From: Neostapfia colusana
Taxonomy: Eukaryota; Streptophyta; Magnoliopsida; Poales; Poaceae
Assembly (NCBI GenBank): GCA_030760725.1
Contig: JASWHV010000010.1
Span: 32,183,760-32,247,759, forward strand
Reading direction: 5' to 3'
DNA: 64,000 nt
In this document: piece by piece, positions 43,376-53,483 of the stretch
How the letters are laid out: each line of letters opens with the position of its first letter
How positions within the stretch are numbered: the stretch's first letter is position 1
Position numbers and translations under genes: made by a program
The notes under the pieces: model-generated
What the model was told of the DNA's origin: nothing
Database searches by the model: none
Seen by the model: only the letters and a program-made list of their open reading frames with translations

Positions 43376-46300
43376 ATGACGCGTACTCGTGCCAACCCTG
43401 ACGTTGGGGGTACCAGTCAAGGGGGAGAGACCTCCCAACCACCTCCCGAGGACTCCTCGGGACAGCAGCAGCAACAGCAACAGCAAACACCGCCACCGCC
43501 ACTACCAACGGTTACATTGGCCGACATTGTCGCGGCAATGGCGGACTCGCATCAGCAGCACACAGAGTTGCTGCAGACTCTCATCGCCAATACGTCTCGC
43601 CCAGAGAGACGACAAGATCGTGAGGAGCGCCAACAGAGCTCCTACTCTGACTTCCTGGCGACTCATCCCCCTGTATTCTCGAGGGTGGATGAACCACTTG
43701 ACGCGGACAACTGGCTCCGCGCCATAGAAATGAAGTTCGGGCTGCTCCAAATTAGCGAGCAGCGCAAGACTCAGTTCGCGGTCCAGCAGCTCCAAGGATC
43801 CGCGAGCGCGTGGTGGGCCAACTTTTGTGCTTCACAACCCACCGACCGAGTGATGACCTGGGCGGAGTTCCGGACGGCCTTCAGGGCCTATCATATACCG
43901 CCCGGTTTGATGAAGAGGAAGACGCAGGAGTTCCTACACCTGCAACAAGGGAGCCAGAACGCGCTGGAATACTCCAGGGCGTTCAACAATCTCGCGCTCT
44001 ACGCGTCGTATCACGCAGATACGGATGAGAAGCGGCGGGACCATTTCTACCAGGGGCTTAACCCGCTCCTGAAGGACAAGCTGGCGATGTTCAATCGCGG
44101 CAGCCTCAACGACATCATTGCTGCTGCGATTGTTCAGGAGGACTCCGGCAAGGAGTTGGCGGCGGCAGAGCGAAAGCGAAGCGCGCCGCAGAGCAGCAGA
44201 GAAGGAGGCGGTCCTTCTCAGAAGTTTCGGATGGTGAATCGCCCACCATCAGGTCCACACTGGCAGCCACCACAGCGGTCGATGCCGTTCCGCAGTCGGC
44301 CGTACTCTTCACCGGCATTCCGGCCGGCACTGCCAGCACCACCGCAACCACAACAACAGCAACGGGCGATGCCGCGTGCGTTTGCACCTCAGCAACGCAT
44401 GCGGGGCTTTCGTCCACCAAGTACTCCACCAGCAGCAGCCACATGTTACAAGTGTGGTCATCCAGGACACTTCGCGAGCAGTTGCCCGGAGAGGCAAGGC
44501 GGCGGAGTGGCACCACAGTTTCCGGGGAGGAATCAACCCCGGAACCCTACTAATGCGCGGCGGGCAAACCCTAGGCCCGGCACTGTCCACCAGCTTGCCA
44601 TTGAGGACGTGCCGGAGGGCGAGCCAATCCTTGCGGGTATGTTCCAACTCCACCAGCATCCCGCTATAGTACTGTTTGATTCAGGCGCTACGCATAATTT
44701 TATTAGCCAAGCTTTCGTTGCTAAACACAGTTTGCCAATACTACCCACGGATAGTCCATATTTAATTTGTTCACCGGGTGGGAAGATTTCAGAAGCGTAA
44801 TGGTCTCCAAAGCACCATTATTCTTAGCGGGTAGAGTGTACCCCACGTCTCTCATTATCTTAGAGGGACAGAAGGTCGATGTCATCCTAGGGATGTCGTG
44901 GTTAACCCGCCACGGCGCTGTTTTAGACACCGTCCTTCGAGTCGTGCACTTAAACGCAGAAGTGCACGGTTCTCACTCATTATTTCTGGACAGTCCAGAA
45001 GTAAAACTTCCAAGTGTCTATCAAGCCACAACCATCAGATTGGAAGACATTCCAGTGGTCCGAGAGTTCCCTGATGTATTCCCGGACGATTTGCCGGGGA
45101 TGCCACCCTATAGAGAGGTGGAGTTCAAGATTGAACTTACACCAGGAACCATGCCAATATCCCGAAGGCCATACAAGATGGCGCCCAATGAGTTGGCTGA
45201 ACTGAAGACTCAGCTCACGGACCTTCTGGAGAAGGGTTTTATTAGGCCGAGCTCCTCGCCATGGGGCTGTTCGGCATTATTTGTCAAGAAGAAGGATGAG
45301 ACGCTGCGGCTATGCGTGGACTACCGTCCATTAAATGCCGTAACCATCAAGAACAAGTACCCGTTGCCACGGATCGACATGTTGTTTGATCAGTTGGTCG
45401 AAGCAAAGATCTTTTCCAAGATGGATTTAAGGTCCGGGTACCATCAGATTAAGATAAGGGCGGAGGACATTCCAAATACAGCTTTCTCCACAAGGTACGG
45501 ACTTTATGAGTACCTGGTCATGTCCTTCGTCCTCACCAATGCTCCAGCTCACTTCATGTATTTAATGAACTCGGTGTTCATGCCGGAGCTGGACAAGTTT
45601 GTCGTGGTCTTCATCGACGACATCCTGGTATATTCCAAGTCGGAGGAAGATCACAAGAAACATCTGCGTATAGTCTTGCAACGGCTGCGGGATCACAAGT
45701 TATACGCAAAATTCAGCAAATGCGAGTTTTGGATATCGCAAGTGCCTTTCCTCGGGCATATCATCTCAGCGGAGGGTATCGCTGTGGACCCGAGCAAGAT
45801 CACGCAAGTGCTGAATTGGAAATCCCTGCGAACTGTTCATGAGGTACGGAGTTTCCTCGGACTCGCGGGATATTATCGGAGGTTCATTCCGAACTTCTCG
45901 AAGATTGCCAAGCCAATGACAGAGCTGCTGAAGAAGGCTACCAAATATGTTTGGAGTCCAGCATGTGAAGCAGCATTCAAGGCTTTAGTCAAGCACCTGA
46001 CATCAGCACCGGTTTTGGCGCAGCCAGACACAACAAAACCGTTCGATGTGTACTGCGATGCATCCGGCATTGGGCTCGGATGTGTGCTGATGCAAGACCG
46101 AAGAGTGGTCGCGTATGGATCACGGCAGCTTAGGAACCATGAGCAGAATTATCCAACTCACGATTTGGAGCTCGCTGCCGTGGTACTTGCACTGAAGATG
46201 TGGAGGCACTACCTACTCGGTAACCTCGTACATTTATATACCGACCACAAAAGCCTCAAATACATATTCACTCAGAAGGAGCTGAACATGAGGCAACGAA

Positions 46301-47930
46301 GATGGTTAGAACTGATAAAGGATTACGAGATAGAGATCCATTATCATCCGGGCAAGGCAAACGTTGTGGCAGATGCGCTGAGCCGCAAGTCACACGTCAA
46401 TAATCTGACCATCACACCGTTGGAAAAGAGCGAACCACCACTACATGTGATTCCACACGGAGCTCTCTACAACCTAGCATTGATCCCCACCATCCGTGAA
46501 GAGATAGCGGCAGCCCAGAAGAATGACAAGGGCATGTCACATTTGCGGAGACGTGTAGACAGTGTGGAGTTGCAATGTTTCCGGAAGGACGGAGACGTCT
46601 CCTATGGTTCAAGGACCGGATCGTCGTACCCCGAAACCCGGAGTTACGGAAGAAAATATTTGATGAGGCTCACTTATCAAAATTTTCTATTCACCCCGGC
46701 AGCAACAAGATGTATCAAGAACTCAGAAGCAAGTTTTGGTGGACACGGATGAAGCGAGAGACTGCAAAATACGTGTCCGAGTGTGATACATGTCGAAGGG
46801 TGAAGGCAGACCACATGCGAAAACCGGGACTGCTGCAACCACTGGGCATTCCTGCCTGGAAGTGGGAGGACGTGAGCATGGATTTCGTCGTCGGTTTACC
46901 CACCACCTTACAGAAACATGATTCGGTGTGGGTGATCATCGATCGGCTCACCTAAGTTGCCCATTTCATCCCGGTCAACACCAACTACAACGCCAAGAAG
47001 TACGCTGAACTGTACATCTCACGGATCCTATGCTTGTACGGCGTACCCCGTACTATCATTTCGGATCGGGGCACTTTATTTGTGTCCCGTTTTTGGGAGC
47101 ATCTGCACGCTGCCTTGGGGACGAAGCTGTTCCGTAGTTCAGCCTACCACCCACAGATGGATGGACAAACCGAGCGGGTAAATCAAATCCTAGAAGACAT
47201 GCTACGAGCTTGCGCTATCGACCACGGCAAGAATTGGGATGATCACTTGCCGTTAGCCGAGTTCTCGTACAACAATGGGTACCAAGCCAGCATCAAGATG
47301 GCGCCCTACGAGGCGCTATACGGGAGAAAATGCCGCACACCACTGAACTGGTGTGAGTCTGGTGAAAGGGTTACCTTCGGGAGTGACCTTGTCAACAACG
47401 CGGAAGAAAGGGTTCGACTAATTTAAGCGAACCTAAAAGCCGCTCAATCCCGTCAGAAACAGTATGCGGACCGGAGAAGGCGCCCATTACAATTCGAAGT
47501 TGGAGATCACGTATATCTACGGGTGTCCCCAATGAAGGGCGTAAACAGATTTGGGGTGAGAGGAAAGTTGGCACCCCGATTCATCGGTCCATTCCAGATT
47601 ACCGAAAGATGTGGATCGGTGACATACCGGCTGAAATTACCAGAAGCACTTTCCGGTGTGCACGACGTCTTTCACATTTCCCAGCTGAGGAAGTGTCTCA
47701 AGCTATCAACTACCGTTCAGCTGGAAGACATTGAAGAACTGCAACCGGATCTCACCTATCGGGAGGAACCGGTGCAGATTATTGATGAAAAGGCCCGAAC
47801 CACACGCAACCGTACGTTGTGGTTCTACAAGGTTCTATGGAGTAATCACTCCATGGACGAAGCGACATGGGAGAGCGAAGAATTCATTCGCACTAACTAC
47901 CCCGACTTTTTCACGTCGCATATCCGGTAA
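43376..47930 (+). pseudogene. gag-pol: Second B1 gag-pol, broken
   Basis: Same layout as the B2 gene. Shared lesions with the first B1 copy: the 1-bp deletion near 44792, the TAA at 47424-47426 and MSFVLTNAP. Private lesions: a 1-bp net loss near 46600 (GGAGACGTCTCC against GGAGACGGCGTCC), AAA to TAA at 46953, and Gag changes such as CGHPGHF in the zinc knuckle, which keeps its Cys/His residues. The chromodomain end is intact to the TAA at 47928. Confidence 0.95.
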
Positions 47931-47964
47931 TTTTCCACCGTCCTCTCTCTCATTTTCACCTTAT

Positions 47965-47998
47965 AATCTCGGGACGAGATTCTTTTAAGGGGGAGGAA
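47965..47998 (+). promoter_or_regulatory. Polypurine tract and hairpin before last LTR
   Basis: AATCTCG-GGA-CGAGATT (47965-47981), then TTTTAAGGGGGAGGAA ending at LTR3. Confidence 0.85.
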
Positions 47999-50900
47999 TG
48001 TGAGGGCCTCAGCTTTTGACACCCATTTGCAGTGTTCATCACCACACCACACACCTCAGTTGAGGAAGAATGATGAACACAAATGAAGAGCAAGTAACAA
48101 TTATCAACATGCTCATTAGAGAACAAACTTACACATTGCAAAAGTGGTATTTCCCACATGTGATATAGATGGGCTGGACATATGAAAACTCCTACACTTT
48201 GCTAAGGATGTCCATGCCAAGTTTCACCCAAATTCAAAACCTTTTTGAGGTCATTTTGGGTATAGATAGGAAGAGGGCAGTTTGAAACCATATTCAAATT
48301 CAAACTGTTCTTATACCATGAATTTAAAAGTGGAAGGCATATTCTTACTCAGCACATTTTTGTGAGCTCACACACCAATTTTCACTCCATTTGGAGTTGA
48401 TCTTGACATGAGCTAAGGGGGAGAAATTCAAACTTTATTTGAATTTCAAACTGAACTTGTGCTGAAATTCATTCAAACCAAACCTCATTTGAACTTTGAT
48501 CAATTCAAATGGCTCATGGGTGAATAATTTGAATTGCCAAGGGTAGTATGGGGTTCACTGTTTACAACAGTGATTAGGAGTAAATTTCAGAGGTTAAAAT
48601 GGGGGGTGGGACCCACATGTCAGCCTCTACTTCAACACAAACCGACTTAAACGCAGCTCCATCGGTTCCCGGGTGCAGTGTGCGCGCGCCACCGAGGGGG
48701 CAGCCGGCGCCAGCTCCTGCTGCACGCCCCAAGCCGGGGACCAGTCGCCGGGCTACTTATCCCCTCCCCGGCGTGCTTCAGTCGCCCATTCCCCGAGCTG
48801 CCGACGTGCACGACCTGTTCTTCCACTGCCATCGCCGCCGCTCGAGCTCACGCTTGATCAAGCCGATCACTCGCGAGCACAGCCTCCTCCACAGCAAAAC
48901 AGCACCAAGAGGTCGTGAGCAACCTCCTAGACCCCGTGTTGTCCAGTGAGCAAGCGACCTCGAGCTGTACGAGCCATTTCTCCGGCGAGCCGAACATCGC
49001 CGCCGATCGGGCTCCCGTGGACAGCACGGCACAGCCGTTGTCACGTCCTCTTCTCTACACAAGAAAGGTGCGTGATTGTATGTAGATGGAGTAACCGAAA
49101 GCCGTTTGGCGATTGATCAACCCTCGGCCGAGAATTTCCAAATTTACTCTTGATCAGTTCATAAGGACCGAGCTCACCTTCGGGTGAAATTCGTGCTCTA
49201 TGCACGAGGGTTGGATGAGCTCGTTACCTAGTAGCTTCTACGCACGATAGCGCCCACGCTCGAACTGGAATTAGAGAAAACCATCGAGAATCGGCCATGA
49301 TATGGCTGTTTTCCCCGCCGCCATGGCTGAACACCTCGGCTCACCGTCGAGAGCCTAGTTGCCGGCATTTCTAGCTTCCACCCAGCCCTGGTTCGTGTTT
49401 CCCTTGCTCTACTGATGCTCTCCAACCGATTTCCGGTCGATTTGGTGCACGGGAGAGCGGGACCAACCTCACCGGAACCCTAGCAGGTGCTGTCATCGGT
49501 GCGCACGGGTTTCCGGTCATCGCCGGCGGCCGGCGACCCCACCATCGAGTCCAGGGGGTCAGTAAAGGGGCAGGCGGCAAGTTTCGGGCCGGGGGGTGGC
49601 CGGGAACTCAGTTCCGGCGAGGGTCGCCGGAGATCGCCGCCGCCGCGCAGTTGGCGCGAGGAGGGAGACAACGCACTGTGTGCGGGGCCCACAAGCCAGA
49701 GTTTAAACTTTTTCCCGAATTTCAGTTTCAGTTCAAACTTCAAATCCTTGTAACTTGGGCTAGAAAGCTCCAAATTGAGTGAACCAAATTTTGCTGGATT
49801 CAGCTCTCCGAGTACTTTCCAGCAAATCAAGTTTCACTTCATGAAAACCCTTAATTTTCCAGAATTAATTCCTTAAAGTTTAAACTGGTAGGAATTTTAA
49901 CTGGAGAATCCTTTGAAGGAAAATCCTGAAATTTTGCTGAGATGTTCACCAAAATATCCTTGAACTACCATAAAAATTTCAGATCCATTTGAGCTCATTT
50001 AATGCACCTAATGGTGTGATTAGTGAAACTGTTCCAGAGAAAATAGAAAATGTTCAGAAACATTTTCAGAATTTTCTCTGAAATTGTTTAGCTCATATCT
50101 TTAGTTAGAGACTTCCAAATTAAGTGAGACCAACTCCATTAGAACCCTCTGAAAATATAGTTTTCAGAAAGTCATAGTTTGTCTCATGAAAATTCCTAGA
50201 ACACCCTAAGAGTTCCAATTAAGGTCAAGGACATAATTATTTGTGGAGGGCTCAAATGAGCTTTGCTGCAACTAAAACTTGACCAGGTCTCTGTTTAGGT
50301 TGTAACCAAGCCACAGTAAAAGTTTCACAGTCATTATGTCTATCTAGCAAAGGTTATAGACTTCACAACTTCAAACTTAATACAAATGCATTAAATTAAT
50401 ACATGTATTGTTTCTATCATGTAGTCGCTAAGGTCGAGGAGGAACCCGAAGTCCTAGACTTCGTTACTCCGGAGGAACAGCTAGCCTACGACCAAGAGCA
50501 GCAAGGCAAGCTCCGGTTTGCATTAACCATTTTACAAATTTTTATTGTTTTGAGCACATACTTGTTTCCTTTATTCTGTGCATTAGAGTCTTGTTTGGAA
50601 ACCCCACTGCATAGCCAAGAAAACCATGGGTTGGGGTTTAGGATTGCAAAATCCGTTAGCTACTGCACTGCTAGGATAGAGTAGGATTCGGTACAAGTCG
50701 AGTAGTTGGAACTACTCGCGAGAATAGGCTAGAGGCACATTGCTCGGGTAGAGATAGCACATGATACACATGGCAAGAAAATGAGACCGAGCGGAGAGTA
50801 AGGGCAGCAGGACTTTGGGGCCTGTGTGCTGTAGCTCCGCTTGTGTCGATTGAGGACCGAGCCGTGTGCGGGCCTGTTGAACAAGCTAGAACAGTACCGA

Positions 50901-51916
50901 AGACCTACCGGCTATATGGGAACCGGGAAACTGATGTAACTCGGGTAGCTGGGTATTGAGACATTGCCCGTCGTTCAGAGGGTAGGTTGAGAGCTCGAGG
51001 TGTAAATCGGCTGGCGGCACGGAGATGCGCGTGCAGAGACCTCTTGCTCGGGACGATGGGACCGGATCAATATTTGGCTAACGGGTGAAAGGTAGTCGCG
51101 TACGGCGTCCGCGATGGTTGTTGTAGGCAACATCGAGTACGGGCGTACGTGACGGGTTGTTCGGGTAACCCTGCAGGTGTAAATCGATTATAATCGCCGT
51201 CCCTCGCGGTCAGTGAGTACCACTTGTTCACTGTACCGTGACGTAGAAAGAACAGGCTAGTTACATGTTAAAATGTTGCTGATTGAAAGCTGGACATTGA
51301 TTGTTAATGATATGCTGTAGCTTAGAGCTAATTAAAGTTCTTTTCAACTTTGGGCAAAGTACATGAGAGAAATGCGTTTCTTGTTTGATTGCGGCTCTCT
51401 CATGGGCCTTTGCGTAAGGTTCTCCACAACCTGCTGCTAAAACTTGAAAGTAAGGTTCTACTAATTAGGCGAGTCCTTGCAAATGATTTTTACCTCATGC
51501 AACCCATTACCCTCATGTAGAAGTTCCATGTTTAGGTGAGACAGGTCAGACTTGCTGAGCCTTCGTGCTCACTGCTTGTGTTTGAAGCTTTTGCAGGGTT
51601 CTATGAGGAAGGGACTCCCGAAGAGGAGATGGAACCCCAGGAGGGGAACCCCGTCGAGTGGGAGTCGTGCACGCCGCAGAGTTAGTGTGCGTGTGTGCTA
51701 GCAAGGACACGTTCGAGGGCTGAACGTGCACTTGATGCTTAGTCTACGCCCGTGAGTGTAGACTGAACTTATTTTGATGTAAACATGTTCATAAACTTGT
51801 TTATGTAATAAAACTTCCGCTTCCGCTTTGCACCTTTGACGTGTGTTATACGGTGCTGTGCAACGCAGCACCCCTCAGCGTGGTCCTGGCTCGACAGGAC
51901 CAATGGGGTCGTGTCA
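47999..51916 (+). repeat. B1 array last LTR (LTR3, 3918 bp)
   Basis: It begins TGTGAGGGCC and ends TGTCA followed by CAAGG. It keeps the 13 bp (51144-51156) deleted in LTR1 and LTR2, as B2 does, so the deletion is derived. Module exons are at 50425-50505 and 51597-51685. Confidence 0.95.
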
Positions 51917-51921
51917 CAAGG
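51917..51921 (+). repeat. Target-site duplication CAAGG, right copy (B1 array)
   Basis: Matches 10071-10075 exactly. Element C pol sequence resumes directly after it. Confidence 0.95.
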
Positions 51922-51991
51922 CGGAATTCCCCCATCTATTTCTTACTAACGAATCTCGAGGGCGAGATTCAATTTAAACGGGGGGTAGATT
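51922..51991 (+). pseudogene. pol: Element C pol 3' end, hairpin and polypurine tract
   Basis: It continues the reading frame broken at 10075 (AEFPHLFLTN, the usual end of the chromodomain region). It contains AATCTCG-AGGG-CGAGATT (51952-51969) and the purine-rich AAACGGGGGGTAGATT directly before the LTR start at 51992. Confidence 0.88.
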
Positions 51992-52140
51992 TGTGACACC
52001 CTCGCCTCGGGTGTCAGCATATGTTCATGTTCTATGAAGAGGAAACATTTTAATGAAAAATAGGAACAGAGAGAATTATCAAAAGAATAGCCAATAAAGC
52101 CCTCCGAGAGCGCCGAAGACAACTTACCGCGGCCGCTGGC

Positions 52141-52580
52141 CACGTGGCGTGTTCGGAGCTCGTCCCTGCAAAGTGAAGAGAGGTCTGCCGCTGAAAGAGC
52201 TGCGTGGAAGGTTCGGGGCTCGTCGCCACAAAGGGGAGAGGTCCGATCCTGTGGGACACGTGTTGCCCACGGAGCTAGCCTCTGAGAAGAAGCAAAGGCA
52301 TTTCCGCAAGACACGTGTCATCCTCAGAGCTAGTCCTCGCAGAAATCAGAGGACCAGTCGCACGGGATACGTGTCGATCTCGGAGCTCATCTCGGAGAAG
52401 TCCGGATCTATCGAACACGTGTCGCCACTGGAGCTTATCTCCGGGCGGTCTTTTGTTGCTAGACACGTGTCGACCTCGGGGCATATTACTGAGTAAGGAA
52501 GAGAGGGAAGACCGGCGCCAACACGTGGCGTGCACGGAGCTCACCTCCGAAGAAGGGGGAGGTCTCGCTCGTGACACGTG
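52141..52580 (+). promoter_or_regulatory. G-box repeat array upstream of TATA in C LTR
   Basis: Seven perfect CACGTG boxes start at 52141, 52257, 52312, 52416, 52464, 52522 and 52575. Gaps are near 55 bp or twice that, the double gaps holding degenerate boxes such as TACGTG (about 52366). Each box is followed by a GGAGCT(C/A) motif and a purine-rich stretch. This is a tandem array of about nine 55-bp units lying 250-690 bp before the TATA box. In plants CACGTG binds bZIP and bHLH factors, so a stress- or light-responsive enhancer is plausible but inferred. Confidence 0.75.
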
Positions 52581-52828
52581 GCACAACCGGAGCTCGTCTC
52601 TGCGAAGGAGAAGAGACCAGGCCCGGAAGGACCCATGGAGCTTCCGGAGCTCATCATCGCGGAGGTAACGAGTTCTGGAACGGTTTTTACGCGTAAAGAT
52701 ACTGGTACGCAACAGAAACCGATCTAAATTCCACGATGTTACTAAAGATAAGATATTAGGATCCAACAAAGATCTGAATAAGACTCTTATTCGGGATACA
52801 ATCAGATTAGGACTCTTCTCTTCCCGAT

Positions 52829-52836
52829 TATAAATA
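52829..52836 (+). promoter_or_regulatory. TATA box of C LTR
   Basis: TATAAATA in GATTATAAATAGAACC, conserved in C2 (54271-54278) and C3 (58815-58822, minus). It gives a transcript start near 52865 and a long R-U5. Confidence 0.75.
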
Positions 52837-53008
52837 GAACCCAAAACCTCTGGCCGAAACCACAAACTTCTCTTTCGACTCCTGAGCCGATGACTTAGAG
52901 CCCTAGCCCTAACTCGCCGAGCAAACCATCGCTGAAGCGCAACAAGGGAGATCATCGGAGAAGAACCGAGCGGTCTGAGGAGGACCTCGAAGTCAAGAAG
53001 AACGTGAG

Positions 53009-53306
53009 GTAGGACTTCAATATCATTGTGTTCATCTCTTTGCATCTGTTCTTAATTCCATTCGAACAGAAGCCTTCTCGTGGGCAGATCACTTGATGAT
53101 TAGTTTGATCTAAGACAAGATCATCGCCACGTCTACCTTTGATCCGAACACCTCTGTCCATACAAGGCCATGCAAGAACACGTACAGATCAATCTAATAA
53201 AACTAATTATGAGATAGCATGCATATGCATCATCACATCTAGTTTAAGGTTTGTGCATAAATATTGATTGCCGTGAATCCTGTATGCACGTGACCCTAGA
53301 TAGCAG
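53009..53306 (+). other. Intron-like GT-AG segment in C LTR leader
   Basis: GTGAG|GTAGGACTTC opens and GATAGCAG|GACAAGC closes a 298-nt segment. C3 has the equivalent 313 nt (58642-58330, minus) with the same GTAGGAC start and a CATATCAG end. C2 lacks exactly this stretch. Both ends match plant splice-site consensus. Confidence 0.75.
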
Positions 53307-53387
53307 GACAAGCTCAGGGAGCTGTCTACGACGAGCTACAGCAACGAGGTTTTGAGAATCAAGAACAACCGGAACCGCAAGAACAAG
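53307..53387 (+). other. Exon-like Gln-rich segment in C LTR (module exon 1)
   Basis: Eighty-one nt, phase 1 to phase 1, Gln/Glu-rich (it contains VYDELQQRGFENQEQ), ending AACAAG|GCAAGTG, a GC-type donor. It has the same length as in element B. Its exon 2 is at 60260-60306 (47 nt; it contains YYEDQVEHYGV, then TGA), preceded by CATCAACAG and about 30 nt after a hairpin (60212-60229). The intervening region now holds both solo LTRs. Confidence 0.5.
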
Positions 53388-53478
53388 GCAAGTGCTCCTT
53401 GACCATATTGATCCTATGTTTTGGATACAAACTGTTTTGTTTTGCAAAAAGGTGTGTGTGCTGAGTCAAACATGATGG

Positions 53479-53483
53479 GAAAC
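53479..53483 (+). repeat. Target-site duplication GAAAC, left copy (C2)
   Basis: Matches 56114-56118 on the other side of the solo LTR. Confidence 0.93.

Larger units (their letters stand above)
10076..51916 (+). mobile_element. B1 array: tandem LTR-internal-LTR-internal-LTR retroelement (interrupted by B2)
   Basis: Three LTRs of one family (10076-12597 plus 28037-29420; 36759-40661; 47999-51916) alternate with two internal regions (29421-36758 and 40662-47998) of nearly equal length, 7338 and 7337 bp. The repeat period is 11241 bp. Each internal region has its own primer site, ORF0, gag-pol and polypurine tract. One CAAGG target duplication flanks the entire structure and none flanks the inner LTRs. 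The middle LTR is a left/right chimera of the outer two. Both gag-pol genes are broken. The array lies in C pol. Confidence 0.93.
51992..53483 (+). repeat. Element C 3' LTR, segment 1
   Basis: It begins TGTGACACCCTCGCC. The LTR totals about 2964 bp once two solo LTRs are removed (with 56119-56657 and 59672-60604). Segment 1 carries a G-box array, a TATA box, a 298-nt GT-AG intron-like segment and module exon 1. It is cut at GGGAAAC by solo LTR C2. Confidence 0.93.

Noticed and set aside
36759..51916. Second B1 unit as an independent insertion
   Set aside because: No target duplication flanks LTR2 and the only duplication encloses the whole array.
52141..52580. G-box array as a CRISPR-like repeat array
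   Set aside because: Units are diverged and spacers are part of the repeat; the context is an LTR enhancer upstream of a TATA box in plant DNA.
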